A program made the translations under genes and the position numbers. From assembly GCF_002742625.1 (NCBI RefSeq), contig NZ_PEBF01000002.1, forward strand, positions 62,001-126,000: a DNA stretch of 64,000 nt. The letters run 5' to 3'. This document shows positions 34,811 to 44,909 of the stretch, piece after piece (the stretch's first letter is position 1; every line of letters begins with the position of its first letter). A model generated the notes under the pieces. That model worked only from the letters and a program-made list of their open reading frames with translations, was not told the DNA's origin and ran no database searches. This stretch comes from Caulobacter sp. FWC2 (lineage in GTDB: Bacteria > Pseudomonadota > Alphaproteobacteria > Caulobacterales > Caulobacteraceae).

Positions 34811-37432
34811 GTGTGTAGGTTGGAACTGTTTATCCTGCTTGGGATCGGCGCGGTGTTCCTGTTCTGGCTACAGTCCAAGGTCAGAAAACCTCTGCCACGT
34901 TCCGAGACCCAGCCCGCCTACCGTTCACCGCCTCGGCCCGCGTCGGCGGCGTCACTTTCGGCCGGTCAGGGCCGGGCGAAGATCGTTGTCGATCTCCCTC
35001 CCACCGTCCTGGCCGTGGAAGCTCCAGCGATGACCGGTTCGAACGATTCAACCGCGAAAGCCAAGACGCAGGAAGTCGTTGATCGCCTGACGATGAACGC
35101 CTTCGGCATCGTCTATCGCAATGAGCGGTATGTGCACGGCAGCTACGGGTTCGCTACCCTCAGGCAAGCTGTCGACTATGCCAAACAACTCAAGGCCGAT
35201 TTGCCGAAGAACGTGGCCGAGCGGGGCGTCGCCAATCCGGTGATCGAGGCCCCGGCGGCCGTTGCGCGCCAGGAAGCTCGCCCCGCTCTCCAGCCGACTT
35301 CCGCGCATGTGCCCGTCCGACCCGTCTCGGCACCGCCGCGTCCTCGGTCCGCCCCGAAGGCAGGCGAGCCACCTCGATGGCTTTCCAGCGGCGAACTCCT
35401 CGACTTGGGCGGCCTGAAAATCTCCGGAGGCCTGTTCTACGCCGGCAAGGCCAACAACGAAGCCTGGCGCAGCGAGAACTGCCTGGTCGACACGTCGTTG
35501 CCCGTCGCGGCAAACGCGCCTGCGGATGGTGGCGCATCGGACCTGTCCTACTGGCCAAGCTATCGGGGGTTAAGTGCTTCCGTCCGCCGCGCCTATCTCG
35601 AATGGTTGGCTGGCGGACGACGCGATCCTGATGCGCCGATCGGTCTGGTCTTCCTGTACTTCTACGGTCTCGAGCGCCGGCTTCTTCATGAGAAGGCCTT
35701 CCAAGATGCCGAGGAGATCATCGATGAGGTTCGATCGCTCAGGGTCGTCTATGATCAAAACGGGTCTTTTTCGAGCTATGCCACGCGCCTGCTCGACGTC
35801 GCCGAAGTCGTTCGCACCAGCGAGATCGTGCGTCCGCCGCTCCTCGCGCCCGCATTTTCGACCTTCGAAATGCCGCTGGCCACGCGACGGTATTTCGGCG
35901 CGGTCCTGGCGGAAGGTCGGGCCTTCGACGCCGATGACGCGTTGCTGTGGATTCTCTCGCTGCCCCTGTGGTTTCGTACGCCTGTCGCCCGTTGCTTCGA
36001 TGAACTGTGTGCTCTCTGGCGCCTGCGGTTCGGGGAACGCCATCCAGGCGGCTTGAAGGTCCGCGCGCCCAAGACGCGACTTGAAAGCGTCTATCGCGCC
36101 GCCAGCGGCCGCTTCGAGACGAGCTTCGCTCTCGGCGCCTTTCCGGACATCTGTGCGGTGTCGGCCCCACTGAATCATTTGAAAGAGATGTTCGACGCCT
36201 GCGTCCAGGATCTCGATGCCTTCAGCCGCTTGCTGGGCCGCCGACCAGAAGGGCGTGGCGGCTTGGAGGCCGCCCTTTGTCTGCCCCGCGATCTTCGTGC
36301 GACCCCTATGGCGAGGGGCGCGGAAATAGCGCGTGAGGCGCTATTTGCCCTGATCGGCGACAGAAAGATGGCGGTGGCGAGCGTCAAGCAGGTCGCCGAC
36401 ATTCTCGAGACGCCCCTCGCCGAGCCCAAGCTCTCGCTGCCGATCCAGCGCCGGATCGGCGGCATGTTGGACCAGTTGGACATCGCCTTCGAGCCTGACC
36501 GCCGATATGGAGAGACGGGCCTTGCGCCCGACGGCGAGATGGTGATTTTCGCGGCCGAAGGCGGCGCGGCGCCGCGCCTGGAAAGTCAGCACTACGGCGC
36601 CGCACGCACCATGGCGGAGATCGCCGCCCTGGCCGCGACCGTTGATGGGGAGGTCGTCGCTGCGGAATTTGATCAGATCAGCGCCGACCTCCAGGTCATG
36701 CCTGGACTGAGCCCCGCCGATCGTGTCCGGTTGCTGGCTGTGGCGTTCTACGTGCTGAGGGCGCCGCCAAAGCAACAGGCCGCGCTGGGGCGCCTTGCCA
36801 AGCTTCCCGAGGGCGCACGCCGCGGAGTCAGCGCCGCGGCGATCGGCGCGGTCCTCGCCGACGGTCGCGTCGAGCCGACCGAAGTGCGCTTCCTGGAACG
36901 ACTGCACAAGACCCTGAACCTGCCCCAGGAGGAGGTTTACGCCGCCTTGCATCGTGGTGCGGTGCAGGTCGACGCGCCTGTCTCAATCGCTCCAGAAGAA
37001 CCAAGCGCGGGCGTCGCCATCCCGCCCGAAGCGCCGCGGGATCCTGACACGGTCGCCTTCGATGCTACCCGGCTCGAACGCATTCGCCGCGAGACGAACG
37101 AGGTCGCTGGGTTGCTGTCGAGCATCTTCACCGACGAGGACGATGCACCAACGCCTGCAAAGGCCGAAGCCAAGCCCTCATCGAGCGCTTTTGCCGGCCT
37201 GGAGCCAAATCACGCACAACTCCTCGTCGCGATCTTGTCTGCCGACGGGCTAGAACGTGAGATCTTCGATGCTCGGGCTCGTGAGCTCAAGCTGCTTCCA
37301 GACGGGGCGCTGGAGACGATCAACGAGTGGGGCTTCGAAACCTTCGACGAGGCCGTCATTGATGATGAGGACCTGCTCATGCCCGTCGCCCATCTTGCGG
37401 CAGAGCTTCGTACCATGGGGAATCTAGCGTGA
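34811..37432 (+). CDS. TerB-domain protein (TerB-N, TerB, TerB-C) with N-terminal membrane helix
   Basis: An 873-residue protein. Residues 3-21 form a membrane helix (RLELFILLGIGAVFLFWLQS). After a proline-rich linker comes a TerB-N-like domain (about 190-420) with LDLGGLKISGGLFYAGK and GLVFLYFYGLERRLLHEKAF, a typical signature. A TerB-like segment lies at about 670-720 (IGAVLADGRVEPTEVRFLER), and the C-terminal TerB-C-like domain (about 790-870) has LLVAILSADGLEREIFDARA. TerB domains occur in tellurite-resistance and phage-inhibition systems. It overlaps the next gene by four bases (GTGA), so the three-gene operon is certain in outline. The start may also be a TTG at 34820. It appears membrane-tethered. 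Confidence 0.8.
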   Translation: MCRLELFILLGIGAVFLFWLQSKVRKPLPRSETQPAYRSPPRPASAASLSAGQGRAKIVVDLPPTVLAVEAPAMTGSNDSTAKAKTQEVVDRLTMNAFGIVYRNERYVHGSYGFATLRQAVDYAKQLKADLPKNVAERGVANPVIEAPAAVARQEARPALQPTSAHVPVRPVSAPPRPRSAPKAGEPPRWLSSGELLDLGGLKISGGLFYAGKANNEAWRSENCLVDTSLPVAANAPADGGASDLSYWPSYRGLSASVRRAYLEWLAGGRRDPDAPIGLVFLYFYGLERRLLHEKAFQDAEEIIDEVRSLRVVYDQNGSFSSYATRLLDVAEVVRTSEIVRPPLLAPAFSTFEMPLATRRYFGAVLAEGRAFDADDALLWILSLPLWFRTPVARCFDELCALWRLRFGERHPGGLKVRAPKTRLESVYRAASGRFETSFALGAFPDICAVSAPLNHLKEMFDACVQDLDAFSRLLGRRPEGRGGLEAALCLPRDLRATPMARGAEIAREALFALIGDRKMAVASVKQVADILETPLAEPKLSLPIQRRIGGMLDQLDIAFEPDRRYGETGLAPDGEMVIFAAEGGAAPRLESQHYGAARTMAEIAALAATVDGEVVAAEFDQISADLQVMPGLSPADRVRLLAVAFYVLRAPPKQQAALGRLAKLPEGARRGVSAAAIGAVLADGRVEPTEVRFLERLHKTLNLPQEEVYAALHRGAVQVDAPVSIAPEEPSAGVAIPPEAPRDPDTVAFDATRLERIRRETNEVAGLLSSIFTDEDDAPTPAKAEAKPSSSAFAGLEPNHAQLLVAILSADGLEREIFDARARELKLLPDGALETINEWGFETFDEAVIDDEDLLMPVAHLAAELRTMGNLA

Positions 37433-38742
37433 CCGATCGACCGAAGCTGCGCCCGCGCGACCGCGACACCATCCTACAGGCGCTGGCCGCCGGCGTGGTG
37501 CCGCGCACGGGACTGGCTCACGTTCAGGTGGGTCGGGCCGGCGAAGTCGCCGCTCTGGTCCGTGATATCGACCGCATTGCCGATGCCGGCTCCGCCGTCC
37601 GGTTCGTGATTGGCGAGTATGGGGCGGGCAAGACCTTCTTTCTCAATCTGGTGCGGTTGATCGCGCTGGAGCGCAAGCTCGTGACCATCCACGCCGACTT
37701 GGCGCCGGATCGTCGGATACACGCCACCGGGGGGCAGGCCAGAGGCCTCTATGCAGAGGCCGTTCGTAACATGGCGACGCGGACCAAGCCCGAAGGGGGC
37801 GCTCTGTCCAGCGTGGTTGAACGGTTTATCACCGACTGCGTGCGCGAGGCCGAAGCCGAGGGCGCGACGGTCGAACGGGCGATCGATCGTCGTCTCGCCG
37901 CGCTTCAAGAACATGTCGGCGGCTACGACTTCGCCACCGTCCTCAAGACCTATTGGCGTGGTAGCGAAGCCGACGACGAAGCCATCAAGGCCGCGGCCTT
38001 GCGTTGGTTACGCGGCGAATACTCGACCAAGACCGAGGCGCGACAGGCCCTGGGTGTTCGCAACATCATCGACGACGACAATGTGTATGACAGCCTGAAG
38101 CTGATGGCCGCCTTTGTCCGACTGGCAGGTTACGGGGGGCTGCTGGTGGCTTTCGACGAGATGGTCAATCTCTACAAGCTGCAGAGCGCCCAGGCCCGGA
38201 ACCAGAATTTCGAACAGATTCTGCGCATCGTGAACGACGTGCTGCAGGGACAGGTCAGCGGTTTGGGGGTGGTGTTCGGCGGTACGCCGGAGTTCTTGAT
38301 GGACAGCCGCCGCGGGCTCTACAGCTACCAGGCTCTCCAATCCCGATTGATGGAAAACGGCTTTGCGACCCAAGGACGGGTGGATCTGTCCGGCCCGGTC
38401 CTGCGCTTGCAAAGCCTATCGCCGGAGGACCTGCTGGTCCTGCTGTCGAATTTGCGCAACATCTTCGCCTTGGGCGCGCCGGACAAGCACCTGGTGCCTG
38501 ATGAGGCTCTCACGCAGTTCATGGTCCACTGCAACAAGCGGATCGGCGAGGCGTATTTCCGCACGCCGCGCAACACGATCAAGGTCTTCGTCCAGTTCCT
38601 GAGTGTTCTTGAACAGAACCCGACCGAGGATTGGCGCGACCTCTTGGGCGTGGTGGAGATCGCGGCCGACAACGATGGAGAGGCTGACCTCGCCCTGATC
38701 CCCGAGGCCGGCGACGACGAACTTGCCACCCTCCGCCTCTGA
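37429..38742 (+). CDS. brxD: BrxD-like ATPase (DUF2791 family)
   Basis: A 437-residue ATPase starting at a GTG that overlaps the TerB-protein stop. Walker A is GEYGAGKTFFLNLV (62-75 region) with the preceding VGRAGEVAALVRDID; Walker B is LLVAFDEMVNLYK; later VFGGTPEFLMDSRRGL and YFRTPRNTIKVFVQFL give the BrxD family pattern. BrxD occurs in BREX type 2 and related phage-defence loci, usually next to a helicase of the BrxHI type, as here. No PglX/PglZ/BrxC gene is present, so this is not a full BREX locus. It overlaps the helicase gene by 20 bases. Confidence 0.87.
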   Translation: MTDRPKLRPRDRDTILQALAAGVVPRTGLAHVQVGRAGEVAALVRDIDRIADAGSAVRFVIGEYGAGKTFFLNLVRLIALERKLVTIHADLAPDRRIHATGGQARGLYAEAVRNMATRTKPEGGALSSVVERFITDCVREAEAEGATVERAIDRRLAALQEHVGGYDFATVLKTYWRGSEADDEAIKAAALRWLRGEYSTKTEARQALGVRNIIDDDNVYDSLKLMAAFVRLAGYGGLLVAFDEMVNLYKLQSAQARNQNFEQILRIVNDVLQGQVSGLGVVFGGTPEFLMDSRRGLYSYQALQSRLMENGFATQGRVDLSGPVLRLQSLSPEDLLVLLSNLRNIFALGAPDKHLVPDEALTQFMVHCNKRIGEAYFRTPRNTIKVFVQFLSVLEQNPTEDWRDLLGVVEIAADNDGEADLALIPEAGDDELATLRL

Positions 38743-40939
38743 CGTCGCCACGGGCTTCGATCGGCTGAACCCGACGATCCAACGCTGGATCCGAGACCAG
38801 GGCTGGACGGAGATGCGTGAAGTGCAGGAGTGTGCGATCGAAGCGATCCTGCACACCGGCGCTAGCGCGCTGATCGCTGCGGCCACGGCGGCTGGCAAGA
38901 CCGAAGCGGCCTTTCTGCCGCTGCTCACCGAGACGGCGGCTCGCGCTACGCCGGGCTTGTCGATCCTCTACGTCAGTCCACTCAAAGCCCTGATCAACGA
39001 CCAGTTCCGGCGCCTGGACGAGCTTTGCGAGCGATTGGAAATCGACGTCGTGCGTTGGCATGGCGACGCGCCACAGTCGGCCAAGCGCCGCGCGCTCGAA
39101 CGTCCCAACGGCGTGGTCCTCATCACACCCGAATCCATCGAAGCGCTGCTGCTTCGGCGCACCGACGCTGCGCGTCGGCTATTTGGCCGTCTGGACGCCA
39201 TCGTCATCGACGAATTGCACGCCTTCCTTCAAGGCCCGCGCGGCCTGCATCTGGCGAGTCTGCTGCACCGGATCGATCGAATGGCTGATCGCCCGGCAAG
39301 ACGCATCGGTCTTTCGGCCACCCTTGGCGATCTCGACGCCGCCCGGGCTTGGTTGAGCCCTGTCGATCCGGCGGCGGTGCGTCTCGTGGACATCGCTGGC
39401 GGCGCGCCCGAGCTGCGCCTGCAAATCCGAGGCTATGTCGAAGGACCTGAGCCGAACGAGGCTGAAAATGAGGCCGAGGTTGACGGGGGCGACACCGCGC
39501 TCGATCAGATCGCTGACCATGCCTTCAAGACCTTGCGTGGCGACAACAACCTCGTGTTTGGCGGCTCGCGTCGCACGGTGGAGGCCTTGGCCGATCGGCT
39601 TCGACGTCGCGCGGAGGCGCACGGCGCGCCGAACGAATTCTTTCCCCACCACGGCAGCTTGGCCAAGGAGCTTCGCGAAGAGCTCGAGCTTCGTCTGAAA
39701 GCCGCCGACTTGCCTACGACCGCCATTGCCACGACCACCTTGGAGCTTGGCATCGACATCGGGTCAGTGAAGTCCGTGGCGCAACTCGGCGCGCCTCGAT
39801 CGCTTTCCTCGTTGCGTCAGCGTCTTGGTCGAAGCGGTCGACGCCGCGGCGCACCTGCGATCCTTCGGATCTACATCCGTGAGAAGCATGCAATAGCCGC
39901 TCAGGATCCGTTGGACCGTCTACGTCCGGAGATCGTCCGCGCGACAGCGTCCATTCGGCTTCTGCTGCAGCGCTTCGTCGAGCCGCCCATCCAGGATCCA
40001 GCGATCGTGACGGTGGTTATCCATCAGATCCTCTCTTGCCTTGTCGAGCACGGCGGACTTCGGCCCGGCCCGTTGTTCGATATCGTCTGCGGTCAGGGAC
40101 CGCTCAGCGCCCTGCCCCGCGCCGACATGGCCAGTCTGCTTCGAAATCTGGCCGGTTTGGGCCTGATCGAACAGGCGCCGGACGGCACGCTCATGCTTGG
40201 TCCTGAAGGCGAGAACCTCACGCAAGGACGGGACTTTTACGCGATCTTCCAGAGTGAGGTGGAATGGCGCCTGGTGCACGCCGGCCGAACCTTGGGGACC
40301 ATCCCGATCGCCAACCTGCTCGGGCCGGGAAGCCTGGTGGCGTTCGCGGGGCGGCGCTGGCGCGTCGTGGGTGTCGATGACCGGGCCAAGGTGCTCGAGG
40401 TCGTTTCGCATCCCGCCGGCAAACTGCCGCGTTTCGATCGGTTGTCGGTGGAGCCTATCCATGACCGGCTGGCGGCGGAGATGCGCTCGGTCTACCTCGA
40501 CGGTGACGTTCCCAACTACCTAGACAACGTCGCCGCGGGCCTTTTGATCGAGGGCCGGGCCGCCTTCACGGAATACGGTTTGGCCGACACGGACTTGATC
40601 GCCGCTGGCGCTGATACGCATGTGCTTCTATGGCGCGGAACGGCAATGACGAGTGTCGTGGCTGTCGCCCTTTCGGCCGCAGGCCTTGATTGTGAGGCAC
40701 ACCATCTTGGCGTGACCCTGCCAGACACGACCCCAGATGAAGCGGCTCAGATCCTTCGCCAGCTAAGCCGGCCGATCGACGCTGGCGCGCTCTCGACCTT
40801 CGTCAGGACGTTGGAAGAGGCCAAGTATGACGAATTCGCCCCGCTCGAGTTATTGCGTGATCTTTGGGCTCGATCTAACGCCGCGCTCGTCGCCGCGCTT
40901 CCAGGTCTAGTCGCCGGACTGCGTATGCCTAAGGCCTAG
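38723..40939 (+). CDS. brxHI: Lhr/BrxHI-like DEAD/DEAH helicase
   Basis: A 738-residue superfamily 2 helicase starting at a TTG 20 bases before the ATPase stop; no ATG is available close by, and the expected family start FDRLNPTIQRWIRDQGW is 11 residues further in. Motif I is AATAAGKTEAAF, motif II VIDELHAF (DELH), motif III LSATLGD, motif VI RLGRSGRRRG. The central insert has acidic residues (NEAENEAEVDGG). The layout with BrxD and TerB is a recurrent three-gene group thought to be defence-related. It is likely to unwind nucleic acids; the target is unknown. Confidence 0.87.
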   Translation: MPPSASDVATGFDRLNPTIQRWIRDQGWTEMREVQECAIEAILHTGASALIAAATAAGKTEAAFLPLLTETAARATPGLSILYVSPLKALINDQFRRLDELCERLEIDVVRWHGDAPQSAKRRALERPNGVVLITPESIEALLLRRTDAARRLFGRLDAIVIDELHAFLQGPRGLHLASLLHRIDRMADRPARRIGLSATLGDLDAARAWLSPVDPAAVRLVDIAGGAPELRLQIRGYVEGPEPNEAENEAEVDGGDTALDQIADHAFKTLRGDNNLVFGGSRRTVEALADRLRRRAEAHGAPNEFFPHHGSLAKELREELELRLKAADLPTTAIATTTLELGIDIGSVKSVAQLGAPRSLSSLRQRLGRSGRRRGAPAILRIYIREKHAIAAQDPLDRLRPEIVRATASIRLLLQRFVEPPIQDPAIVTVVIHQILSCLVEHGGLRPGPLFDIVCGQGPLSALPRADMASLLRNLAGLGLIEQAPDGTLMLGPEGENLTQGRDFYAIFQSEVEWRLVHAGRTLGTIPIANLLGPGSLVAFAGRRWRVVGVDDRAKVLEVVSHPAGKLPRFDRLSVEPIHDRLAAEMRSVYLDGDVPNYLDNVAAGLLIEGRAAFTEYGLADTDLIAAGADTHVLLWRGTAMTSVVAVALSAAGLDCEAHHLGVTLPDTTPDEAAQILRQLSRPIDAGALSTFVRTLEEAKYDEFAPLELLRDLWARSNAALVAALPGLVAGLRMPKA

Positions 40940-41160
40940 TGTCATTTAGAGCCGGCAGTTCCGATTGCTGGGTCGCGGCCACGTTCGCAGGATCGAGATT
41001 GTGGCACTCTCCGTCGGGAAGGTGCCATTCCCAACGGCAGCGATGGATGGACTGCTGTCGGGAGAAGTGGCGCACTGAGCGGCTAGCTCGCGCCATCGCA
41101 CGACGCTGGAGGAGCCGGTCAAGGCCGACCTCGTATGAGGTCCGGGCCGCCGTCGCCGCG

Positions 41161-41832
41161 CTAGGCGTCGAGCGGCACGCCGCCCTTGCGGACCCAACTG
41201 ATCATCTCCGCCAGTTCGGTGATGCGGTAGAGCGCGTCGGCGTCGCGCCCCTTGAACAGCTCGCTCGCCAGGAAGCGGCGTTTGGAAAAGCTGGCGGGGT
41301 GGGTGTTGAAGCCGGCATGGTTGGCGAGCTCCACGGCCAGCTGGCGGATCTCGCCCATCGCGAGGTCGTCGGCGGCCGCCGTGCGCTCCTCGGTCTCGGC
41401 CTGGATTTCCGCCGCCCGGGCGGCGAACTCGTCTTCCAGCGTCGCTGACCACTCGGCGACGACCTGGGCGGCGTGCAGGACGCCCTCATAGAGAAACCCG
41501 GCCAGGGTCATGGTCGGCTCGCCCTCGCGACGTTGCGCGCGCTTGGTGATATCGGCGAAGCGACGCGCCAGGAGCGGATCGGGTGGTGTCTCCAGGCCCA
41601 CGGTCTCGCAGGCGCCTTCCAGCTCGCTCTCCGGATCGAAGGTCGCCTGGATCCGATAGACCAGCTTGGGCTGCACCGCGGCGAGCGCCGAAAGGAAATC
41701 GGCCGGGCTCATCATGACCCGGGGAGCCTCGCGGTCCGACTGGGGCCAACCCTGGACCAGGGGGCTCGCGGCGGCGTTGGCGGCGGCGAGAACCGCCTCG
41801 GCGAAGGCGGTGGCCGAAAGGGCGGATGTCAT
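41161..41832 (-). CDS. Unrecognised protein encoded after sbcC
   Basis: A 223-residue helical, glutamate/alanine-rich protein, 12 bases after the sbcC stop and in the same direction, so a third member of the sbcD-sbcC operon. Features: AVAEWSATLEDEF-type coiled coil (VVAEWSATLEDEFAARAAEI), NHAGFNTHPASFSKRRFLAS, MISWVRKGGVPLD. No known nuclease motif or membrane helix. SbcCD operons usually have two genes; an extra one may be an accessory or inhibitor. I do not recognise it. Confidence 0.7.
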   Translation of the reverse strand: MTSALSATAFAEAVLAAANAAASPLVQGWPQSDREAPRVMMSPADFLSALAAVQPKLVYRIQATFDPESELEGACETVGLETPPDPLLARRFADITKRAQRREGEPTMTLAGFLYEGVLHAAQVVAEWSATLEDEFAARAAEIQAETEERTAAADDLAMGEIRQLAVELANHAGFNTHPASFSKRRFLASELFKGRDADALYRITELAEMISWVRKGGVPLDA

Positions 41833-41844
41833 CCTTGCTCTCCT

Positions 41845-44800
41845 CTAGTCGTCACGGCGTGGCGCGATCTGGCTGCCGCGCAGGGTGCGCACCACATCGA
41901 AGCCGGCCAAGATCTGCTGCTTGACGCCGTCCACATGGCTGATCACTCCCACCGCGCGGTCCTGGCCGACCAAGTCACGCAAGGTCTCCAGGGCGATATC
42001 GAGGGTTTCGTCGTCGAGATGGCCAAAACCCTCATCGATGAAGATGGCGTCGAGTCGGACCCCGCCGGATTCGGCCTGGACGACGTCTGACAAGCCCAGT
42101 GCTAGTGACAAAGAGGCCAGAAAGCCCTCGCCGCCTGACAAGGTGTGGGCGTCGCGCTTCTGATCGGTGTGGGCGTCATAGACCTCGATATCGAGCCCGG
42201 ACCGCACGCGGCCGTCGCCGCCTTCGAGCTTGCGCTGCAGGGCGAAGCGCCCACGCGACATCCTGCTGAACCGCAGATTGGCCGCCTCCAGCACCAAATC
42301 GAAGGTCGCGGCGATAGCGAAGTCCCGCAGCCGAAGCCGGTGGGCGTTACGTCCGTCGCTGAGATTGGAAAGCTCCCCCAGGACGCGATAGCGCTCGGTG
42401 GCGAAGGCCAGCTCGTCTTCCAGCTTGACCACGATGTCGCGTGTGGCCTCCAGCTGTCCCACGCGCATGCCTAACGTCGAGACCGCCTGTTCCAGCCCGG
42501 CCAGGCGCGTGTCGGCCGCGACGAGCGCGGCCTCGGCCAGGGCCAGGTCGGGCCGCGCCTGGTCAGCGATGGCGGCGGCGGCGCGATCACGCCGATCGGC
42601 CGCGGCCGCGGCCCGCTCTCCGAGGGCGCGGATCTGCGCCGCGAAGGTCTCAAGATGGGGCGCGTCGGCCTTGGCGGTCTCATAGCCGGCCGCGTCGAAG
42701 CCGGCGGCCGATAAGGCCGCCTCGAGCGCTATCGCCTCGGCCTTGGCCGTGACCTCCAGCTCCCCTTCGCGTTGGCCCGCCGCCTCGGCCGTTGCCGCAG
42801 CGACCTTGGCCGCCTCGCTCGCGCTGCGTTCGGCCGCAAGCGCGCCGGCGTGTCGCTCCAGCATTTGGTCGCGGGCGGCGATCGCCTGAGTCCGGGCCGC
42901 GGTGAGCCTGGTCTCGTCGCGCAGGTCCTTGGGAACGTCCGACAGCGCCGCCTCGAATGCGGCCTTTGCGGCCGCGTCGTCCTTGTCGGCCAGAGCGAAG
43001 GCCGTCTGTGTCTCAGCCAGCGCCTTGTCGGCGGTGCCCACCGCGCCTTGGGCGGTCTCGAGCGCTTGGGCCAGGCCCGCCAGGTCCTCCGCCATCAGTT
43101 GGGCGAGGTCCTGTTCCAAGCGCACGCAGTCGGCGGCGACCTGTTCGGCGGCGCGCGGCGGCGCCTTCAGGGCGCGCAAACGGGTGTCGGCGCCCTTGCC
43201 CTCGCCTTCGATCATGGCGGCCGCCTCCGCGGCCTGACGCTCGGCGGTGTCGGCGTCCTGTCGCAGGGTTCGCGCCGCTCGTCGGACCTGCTCGAGATCC
43301 TGGCCGTCCACGGCCGGCTTCGCCGGATGGGGGTGGGCCTCGGATCCGCAAACCGGACAGGGCTGACCCTCGACCAGGACGAGGGCCAGATGCGAGGCCT
43401 GGGCCTCGGAAAGCGCGGTTTCGGCCGCCTCTTCGGCCGACCGCGCCTTGGCCAAGTCCAAGCGCGCCGCGGCCAGCCGCGCCTGGGCCGAGGCCGTGAG
43501 CGCCGAGAGACGTTCGACGGCCTTGACCGCGTCTTCGAATTCCACGGCGGTTTTGTGTTCCTTGCGGGCGAGCGCGAGTGCGGTCTCCAGCGCCTCGGCG
43601 CGCAGGGTTTGCTGCTGGGCCCGCGCGTGCTGGGCAAGGCTCTGCTCAAGGGCCTCGGCAGCGGCGGCGCGGGCCGATTGCGCGCTGGCCAGGGCGCTGG
43701 CTGCGCCTGCGCGCGCCGACGCACTGGCCAAGGCGTGGTCTTTCAGGGGGCGGGCGTTTTCCAGGCGCGTCCGGTAGGCGTCCAGGCCGGTCACCAGAGC
43801 GACGGCGGCGTCGCGTTCGGGCTGAAGCGCAGCGGACTGGTCCAGGCGATCGGCGGCGGCGGCGGCCAGCGCGTCCAAACGTTCGGCCTCTTCGAGCGCC
43901 GTCCGCCGCGCCGTCACGGCCGTGGTCAGGGTATGGGCCGCAGCCGCCGCGCGAGCGTCCGCAGCGGCGCAGGTCTCGGCCTTGGCCGCTGCGGCATGGC
44001 GAACTTTCAGGTCTTCGATCTTGCCCTGTTCGTCCAGCAGGGCGGCCACGGCGGCCTGGGCCGCGTCGTGCTCGGCGAACCGCCCCGCCAAGGCTTGCGC
44101 CGTCTGCAACGCCGTTCGCAGGCGATCACGATCCTGCGCCTCGGCGTCACGAAGCCGGGCCTGGGCCATCGCCTGTTCGGCCGCGTCCGCCAGGGCCTGG
44201 TTGAGCCCTTCCAGGTCCGAGGCGTCCTGAGCCGCCAGATGAGCCTCGATCTGCGTGCGGCCCTGGCCCACCGCGTCGCGTAGCGCGCTGGCTTCCGCCT
44301 TCAGCCGCTCGACGAAGCGTTCATAGAGCGAGACGTCGAACAGCCCGCGCAGCACCGCCGAGCGCTGGTCGCTGGAGGCGGTCAGCAACTGGCGGAACTG
44401 GCCTTGCGGCAGCAGGACCACCTGGCGGAACTGGGCGGCGCTGTAATGCAAGATCGCCTGCAGGCGATCGGCTACGGCCTCGACCTTGCGCTCCTCGAGC
44501 GCCACGCCGGGATTGTCGGGGCCGATGTCGTCCACGGGCATGCCTGTTGCGTCGTAGAGCGCAGCCCAGTGCGCGCGTTCGACCAAGGCGCCAACGCGCC
44601 GGCCACGCACTGTCTGACGGGGACGCCGGACGAGGTGATAGCGTTTGCCCCCGACGTCGAAAACCAGCTCGGCTTGGGTCTCGACCTCCGCGCTCGCGTG
44701 ATGCGATCGCAGGTCCTCGCCCTGGCGTTCCTGGCCCGACGACTCGCCGAACAGCGCAAAGCAAAGGCCATCGAGGATCGAGGTCTTGCCCGCGCCCATG

Positions 44801-44907
44801 GGGCCGTAGATCCCGAACAGGCGTCGTTCCAGGGCTGGGCGAAAGTCGATCACCTGGGTGTCGGCGAACGGGCCAAAGGCCCGCAGGGACAGGCGCAGCG
44901 GGCGCAC
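41845..44907 (-). CDS. sbcC: SbcC, ATPase subunit of SbcCD nuclease
   Basis: A 1020-residue SMC-type ATPase. Walker A GPMGAGKTSILDGL near the N-terminus; a long coiled coil with a zinc hook PCPVCGSEAHPHPA near the middle (residues about 510-525); signature HTLSGGEGFLASLSLALG; Walker B LDAIFIDEGFGHLDDETLD. It lies two bases after the sbcD stop. SbcCD cuts hairpin and protein-blocked DNA ends. Length and motifs match the family. The operon may be chromosomal or part of the defence island, since it sits between clear defence genes and the conjugative element. Confidence 0.92.
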   Translation of the reverse strand: MRPLRLSLRAFGPFADTQVIDFRPALERRLFGIYGPMGAGKTSILDGLCFALFGESSGQERQGEDLRSHHASAEVETQAELVFDVGGKRYHLVRRPRQTVRGRRVGALVERAHWAALYDATGMPVDDIGPDNPGVALEERKVEAVADRLQAILHYSAAQFRQVVLLPQGQFRQLLTASSDQRSAVLRGLFDVSLYERFVERLKAEASALRDAVGQGRTQIEAHLAAQDASDLEGLNQALADAAEQAMAQARLRDAEAQDRDRLRTALQTAQALAGRFAEHDAAQAAVAALLDEQGKIEDLKVRHAAAAKAETCAAADARAAAAAHTLTTAVTARRTALEEAERLDALAAAAADRLDQSAALQPERDAAVALVTGLDAYRTRLENARPLKDHALASASARAGAASALASAQSARAAAAEALEQSLAQHARAQQQTLRAEALETALALARKEHKTAVEFEDAVKAVERLSALTASAQARLAAARLDLAKARSAEEAAETALSEAQASHLALVLVEGQPCPVCGSEAHPHPAKPAVDGQDLEQVRRAARTLRQDADTAERQAAEAAAMIEGEGKGADTRLRALKAPPRAAEQVAADCVRLEQDLAQLMAEDLAGLAQALETAQGAVGTADKALAETQTAFALADKDDAAAKAAFEAALSDVPKDLRDETRLTAARTQAIAARDQMLERHAGALAAERSASEAAKVAAATAEAAGQREGELEVTAKAEAIALEAALSAAGFDAAGYETAKADAPHLETFAAQIRALGERAAAAADRRDRAAAAIADQARPDLALAEAALVAADTRLAGLEQAVSTLGMRVGQLEATRDIVVKLEDELAFATERYRVLGELSNLSDGRNAHRLRLRDFAIAATFDLVLEAANLRFSRMSRGRFALQRKLEGGDGRVRSGLDIEVYDAHTDQKRDAHTLSGGEGFLASLSLALGLSDVVQAESGGVRLDAIFIDEGFGHLDDETLDIALETLRDLVGQDRAVGVISHVDGVKQQILAGFDVVRTLRGSQIAPRRDD

Positions 44908-44909
44908 GG

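Noticed and set aside
34811..40939. Full BREX locus
   Set aside because: Only BrxD- and BrxHI-like genes are present; no PglX, PglZ, BrxC or BrxA/B genes are in the window.
42772..44283. 503-codon glycine/arginine-rich frame inside sbcC on the opposite strand
   Set aside because: A shadow of the high-GC sbcC coding strand; sbcC has full family motifs.
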